Positions 5,701 to 7,427 of a stretch of 7,427 nucleotides of DNA are shown here, one piece after another. This DNA is from Akkermansiaceae bacterium (GTDB taxonomy: Bacteria; Verrucomicrobiota; Verrucomicrobiia; Verrucomicrobiales; Akkermansiaceae): the NCBI GenBank assembly GCA_028293225.1, contig JAQGPE010000283.1, positions 1 to 7,427 of the forward strand. Direction: 5' to 3'. The stretch's first letter is position 1; every line of letters starts with the position of its first letter. The notes beneath the pieces are model-generated. The model had not been told where the DNA came from and did no database searches. It saw only the letters and a program-made list of their open reading frames with translations. Position numbers and translations under genes: made by a program.

Positions 5701-7371
5701 ATGAAATTAAGGCTCGTCGTTTTCCTGCTGCCGCTGCTGGGCTTGCACTTCCAGGGCGCCGCCCTCCACGCCGAAGCGGCCACGCCACAGAGCCAGGAAG
5801 CCGTGCAGCCGCGCGTCGCCTTTCTCGGGGACAGCATCATGTTTGACGGCCGCTGGCCCCTCCGCGTGGAGGCTTCCCTGCGCGCGACCCCGCAGTATGC
5901 GAACGCCGAGATCGTCAACTTCGGCCTCCCCAGCGAGACGCTTTCCGGCCTCTCCGAACCCGGTCACGCCGAGGGCAAATTCCCCCGCCCCTGCCTCTTC
6001 ACCCGCCTCACCGGCATCCTGCAGGGCTTTCACCCCTCCCTGATCATCGCCTGCTATGGCATGAACGACGGCATCTACCTGGCCGCCGATCCGGCCCGCC
6101 TCCGCGCCTACCAGGATGGCGTGGCCCATCTCAATGACGAAGCCCGCAAGGCCGGCGCCCGCATCATCTGGGTCACCCCCTCCCTCTTCAAGGCCGACCA
6201 CCCGGACCAGGACACCGTCCGCTACGACGCAGTGCTCGACACTTTCGCCAAGCTGCTCCTGAGCAAGCGCGACCGGGAGCACTGGGAGGTCATCGATCTC
6301 CGCACCCCCCTGCGCAAAGACATCGCCACCGAAAAGCGCAGCAATCGCGCCTTCGTCTACTCCGGTGACGGCATCCACCCGGACGAACAGGGCCACCGCT
6401 TCATCGCCGGCGCCGTCGCCCGCGGCCTTTGGCCCCTGCTGAAGCTTCCTGGTGAGCCCGCCACCCTCGAGGGCATGGCCCTTTCCAAGCTCAGTGAGCG
6501 CGCCAACCTCCTGAAACTGGCCTGGCTGACCAAGACCGGCTACGACCGCCCCGGCATCCCCGCCGGGCTGCCCCTCCCGGAGGCTCAGGAGAAAGCCGCC
6601 GCTCTCCTGACCGACTACGTCGCGCTCTCCACCGTGGTTCATTCCGACTGGCAGGGCTTCGACCGCATCGACTTCACCTCAGCCGGCCGCCCCGCCCTGC
6701 TGGTCAGCCCGAAGGACCCCGCTCCCGGCAATCCGTGGATCTGGCGCACCGAGTTCTTTGGCCACGAACCGCAGGCCGACATCGCCCTGCTCCAAAAGGG
6801 CTTCCACTTCGCCTACGTGGTTGTCCAGAACCTGTGGGGCGCGCCCGCCGCGCTCGATCACATGGACCGTTTCTACGGCATCCTGACCCGCACCTATCAC
6901 CTCGCTCCCCGCAGCGTGCTGGAAGGCTTCAGCCGCGGCGGCCTTTTCGCGCTGAACTGGGCGGCCCGCAATCCCGGCGAGACCGCGGCGCTCTACCTCG
7001 ACGCCCCGCTCTGCGATTTCAAAAGCGCCCCCTACGGCATCAAGGACGGCATGAAGTCCGCCGATGACTGGCATGTCCTCCTCTCCGCCTGGAACATGAC
7101 CGAGGAGCAGGCCCTGGCCTACGACAAGAACCCCGTCGACAACCTCGCCCCCCTGGCCGGCCAGCGCGTGCAGATTCTTTCGGTCATCGGCGATGCGGAC
7201 GAGGTGGTCCCCGTGGCGGAAAACACCGGCCTCGTCGAGACCCGCTACAAGGCCCTCGGCGGCGAAATCCAGGTCATCCACAAGCCCGGCGGCAAGCACC
7301 ACCCGCACAGCCTGCCCGACCCGGCACCGATCGTGGCCTTCGTCCTGAAGGCCACCGGCGCCCCGCAGTGA
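5701..7371 (+). CDS. Secreted bifunctional hydrolase: SGNH/GDSL esterase fused to alpha/beta hydrolase
   Basis: A signal peptide (KLR, hydrophobic core to about residue 22, likely cleavage after AEA near 26) sends this 556-residue protein out of the cytoplasm. Residues ~37-245 form an SGNH hydrolase: block I FLGDS with nucleophile Ser45, block II NFGLPS, block III GMND at 120-123, and block V DGIHP with Asp223 and His226. Residues ~330-553 form an alpha/beta hydrolase: nucleophile elbow GFSRGG with Ser411, Asp500 in GDADEVVP, and a His cluster (KHHPH, 532-536) in the expected triad order. The linker is helix-rich. SGNH enzymes of this type often remove acetyl groups from polysaccharides, and the second domain may cleave another ester; substrates are inferred, not shown. 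The start is supported by GAGGAG 9 nt upstream. It appears to be a single-gene unit within the window. Confidence 0.9.
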   Translation: MKLRLVVFLLPLLGLHFQGAALHAEAATPQSQEAVQPRVAFLGDSIMFDGRWPLRVEASLRATPQYANAEIVNFGLPSETLSGLSEPGHAEGKFPRPCLFTRLTGILQGFHPSLIIACYGMNDGIYLAADPARLRAYQDGVAHLNDEARKAGARIIWVTPSLFKADHPDQDTVRYDAVLDTFAKLLLSKRDREHWEVIDLRTPLRKDIATEKRSNRAFVYSGDGIHPDEQGHRFIAGAVARGLWPLLKLPGEPATLEGMALSKLSERANLLKLAWLTKTGYDRPGIPAGLPLPEAQEKAAALLTDYVALSTVVHSDWQGFDRIDFTSAGRPALLVSPKDPAPGNPWIWRTEFFGHEPQADIALLQKGFHFAYVVVQNLWGAPAALDHMDRFYGILTRTYHLAPRSVLEGFSRGGLFALNWAARNPGETAALYLDAPLCDFKSAPYGIKDGMKSADDWHVLLSAWNMTEEQALAYDKNPVDNLAPLAGQRVQILSVIGDADEVVPVAENTGLVETRYKALGGEIQVIHKPGGKHHPHSLPDPAPIVAFVLKATGAPQ

Positions 7372-7427
7372 ACGACTTGCGACCGATCCGGCAGCAGCGG
7401 CGCAGGCCGGCCTGAAACGGCAACAAA
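7372..7427. other. Downstream tail with no gene or convincing terminator
   Basis: These last 56 bases follow the hydrolase stop. The only structure is the palindrome CAGGCCGGCCTG at 7403-7414, which has no T-tract after it. Nothing coding is supported. Confidence 0.5.

Noticed and set aside
5707..6642. 311-residue minus-strand open frame opposite the hydrolase
   Set aside because: The opposite strand has a signal peptide, a strong ribosome-binding site and SGNH motifs. This frame shows only low-complexity Gly/Ala/Val/Glu sequence.
7403..7414. CAGGCCGGCCTG palindrome as a terminator of the hydrolase gene
   Set aside because: The stem would be only 4 bp with a tetraloop, and no run of T follows, so it does not fit an intrinsic terminator.

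Overview
The window is a GC-rich bacterial chromosomal segment that is almost entirely coding. The most likely source is a member of the Verrucomicrobiota, possibly a Luteolibacter-like lineage. This is an inference from three things: a zwf-opcA pair, a secreted SGNH plus alpha/beta hydrolase fusion of a kind I associate with Verrucomicrobia and Planctomycetes, and mostly weak or absent Shine-Dalgarno signals. No 16S or other taxonomic marker is present.

Layout, left to right. (1) Positions 1-1840, plus strand: the C-terminal part of a TetR regulator with a tetracycline-repressor-type ligand domain, whose stop overlaps the start of a 518-residue FAD-dependent aromatic hydroxylase-type monooxygenase. 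The pair looks like a translationally coupled regulator and detoxifying or tailoring enzyme. (2) Positions 1846-5505, minus strand: four genes read right to left. They are a small charged protein of unknown function, a nucleotidyltransferase-fold protein overlapping it, glucose-6-phosphate dehydrogenase (zwf), and the G6PDH assembly/activator protein OpcA. The last two supply the NADPH-generating entry step of the oxidative pentose phosphate pathway. The first two form a compact overlapping pair resembling accessory or toxin-antitoxin-like modules, but their function is not established. (3) Positions 5506-5700: the only sizeable intergenic stretch, lying between divergent transcription units. 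(4) Positions 5701-7371, plus strand: an exported protein with two separate predicted hydrolase domains, an N-terminal SGNH/GDSL esterase and a C-terminal alpha/beta hydrolase, probably acting on esterified carbohydrate outside the cytoplasm.

The most notable points are: a Tyr in place of the normally invariant catalytic Asp in the G6PDH active-site signature (RIYHYLGKE instead of RIDHYLGKE) although the rest of the enzyme looks intact; the two-hydrolase fusion; the overlapping small-protein/nucleotidyltransferase pair directly upstream of zwf; and the 4-nt-overlapping TetR-monooxygenase pair. I saw no RNA genes, CRISPR arrays, insertion sequences or convincing intrinsic terminators.
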